DNA of 11,438 bases from contig JACGCK010000609.1 in the NCBI GenBank assembly GCA_014925825.1, positions 1-11,438 on the forward strand, read 5' to 3'. How positions within the stretch are numbered: position 1 is the first letter of the stretch; each line of letters begins with the position of its first letter. This document shows positions 10,508-11,438 of the stretch, one piece after another. Source of the stretch: Pholiota molesta. Lineage: Eukaryota > Basidiomycota > Agaricomycetes > Agaricales > Strophariaceae. Under the pieces are notes generated by a model. That model had not been told where the DNA came from. It did not search any database and saw nothing but the letters and a program-made list of their open reading frames with translations. Position numbers and translations under genes: made by a program.

Positions 10508-11410
10508 ATGAAACCACTTGTCTGGTTGTCCAGGGGGAGATACCTCTTCTTCCTTAGGAGCGTATTTTTGTCATCTGCGGTCGCCTGGTTGATCTTCTTT
10601 TTTATACACGACCTTTGGAACCAACACTTGATATGGAGTCTGGCATTCTCGTCCATTTTGTTACATCAAATCCTATGGCAAGTTATCGTTCGGGTCCATC
10701 GATGTTGAGTACACTAATTATCGGTATTAATTTATCGTTTTGTCACGGCAGTGCCTTCTCGGTCCCCTTTCTTCATACTGCAACCGACCTTATTTGGCTT
10801 TTGTGTAATATTTCGGGTATGATTCCACAAGTTGTTTAATTGACTCATCTGCTCCGCTAAACTCATTGACTTAGGGCTTGCATACTATGCTTCCTTCTAT
10901 AAAATCTTCTGGAATGAAATTGGCCCTTGGACGGACCAACTCACATTAATCCATGCAACTTCATGCTCCTATCTAGTTGGGGCACTACCCCTGCTCGCAT
11001 TGATACGGATCGCAATAATATTCGATGCTGGGGCTCAAGCGTTGATAAAACCATTTGATCTCTTAGCATATTTTCAGCCCAGATGGAAGCAGGATCTTGG
11101 GGTGTTCGACTGTTGTTTGGAAATTCGCTCTGGAGATCGCATTTTATGTATGTTTTATTTTATGTAACTCACTCTCTACTACTATCATCTGACTTCACCG
11201 CGCGAAAGAGGGGAGACGAAAACGCTAATCTTCGCAAGAGGCAGTCTGGCCGCACTGTTGTTGTGTGGTATTACAATATTTTCGCTCCTCAGAATGGTGA
11301 CTGAGCCTATCGAGAGCTTCGGCTCATCCCCACTCAAAACATTCGGACGCCAGATGCGTCTACTCCTATTCAAGGTAGCATTTCGATGTTGCAACTGGGG
11401 CATAATTATC
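10508..11410 (+). CDS. Unrecognised multi-pass membrane protein, 3'-partial
   Basis: I do not recognise the family. Exons 10508-10816, 10875-11147 and 11211-11410 join in phase across GT-AG introns of 58 and 63 nt; a further donor GTGAGT at 11411 shows that the gene continues beyond the window. The start MKPLVWLSRG follows the TATA repeat and a short leader. After allowing one missing T in the T-run at about 10598-10603, about 261 residues are visible. Hydrophobic segments: about 12-32 (LFFLRSVFLSSAVAWLIFFF), 136-153 (SYLVGALPLLALIRIAII) and 201-222 (IFARGSLAALLLCGITIFSL), with a weaker one around 66-102. The loops contain FDAGAQALIKPF, YFQPRWKQDLGVFDCCLEI and TEPIESFGSSPLKTFGRQ. No signal peptide cleavage site, enzyme motif or transporter signature is evident. 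Most likely an uncharacterised fungal membrane protein; a regular solute carrier is not excluded. Confidence 0.6.
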
Positions 11411-11438
11411 GTGAGTATACCACATGAGTCGGCCATGT

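Noticed and set aside
10615..10839. Separate small gene in a second frame downstream of the membrane-protein start
   Set aside because: It is better explained as the continuation of the same protein after one missing T; it shares the downstream intron and phase.

Overview
The window looks like nuclear DNA of a filamentous basidiomycete, most likely an Agaricomycete. Genes carry many short (about 50-90 nt) GT-AG introns with CTAAC/CTGAC-like branch sites, spacing is compact, and the recognisable proteins are fungal. No prokaryotic features, RNA genes or transposon coding regions were seen. Identities come from conserved protein motifs read by eye; no search was run.

Layout. (1) 36-2669, plus strand: ARP5, the actin-related subunit of the INO80 chromatin remodeller, 5'-truncated by the window edge, about 13 exons, visibly GC-rich. 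(2) 2670-3228: convergent intergenic DNA with a small TAG/CAG microsatellite. (3) 3229-4319, minus: a complete Sec4/Rab8-type secretory GTPase, 6 exons, one only 21 nt, with a GC-AG first intron. (4) 4320-4872: Rab promoter plus the MSH4 3' flank. (5) 4873-8721, minus: MSH4, the meiotic MutS homologue, about 24 exons including exons of 12, 19 and 20 nt. (6) 8863-9624, plus: remnant of the C-terminal half of a polysaccharide-deacetylase/PuuE-like gene. (7) 9625-10210: no convincing gene. (8) 10211-10445: three copies of a 79-bp tandem repeat, each with TATATAAA, directly upstream of (9) 10508-11410+, plus: an unrecognised multi-pass membrane protein running off the window.

The main cross-cutting observation is that all conserved genes read correctly in domain order and splice-site placement but are interrupted by roughly two dozen one- or two-base frame slips, mostly a missing base in a short homopolymer. 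Because this affects independent housekeeping genes alike, uncorrected sequencing deletions are the simplest explanation; the genes are probably functional. ARP5, the Rab and MSH4 act in chromatin remodelling, exocytosis and meiotic crossing-over respectively; they do not form one pathway. I found no clear evidence of a novel multi-gene system. The most notable items are the micro-exon architecture and the TATA-bearing tandem repeat.
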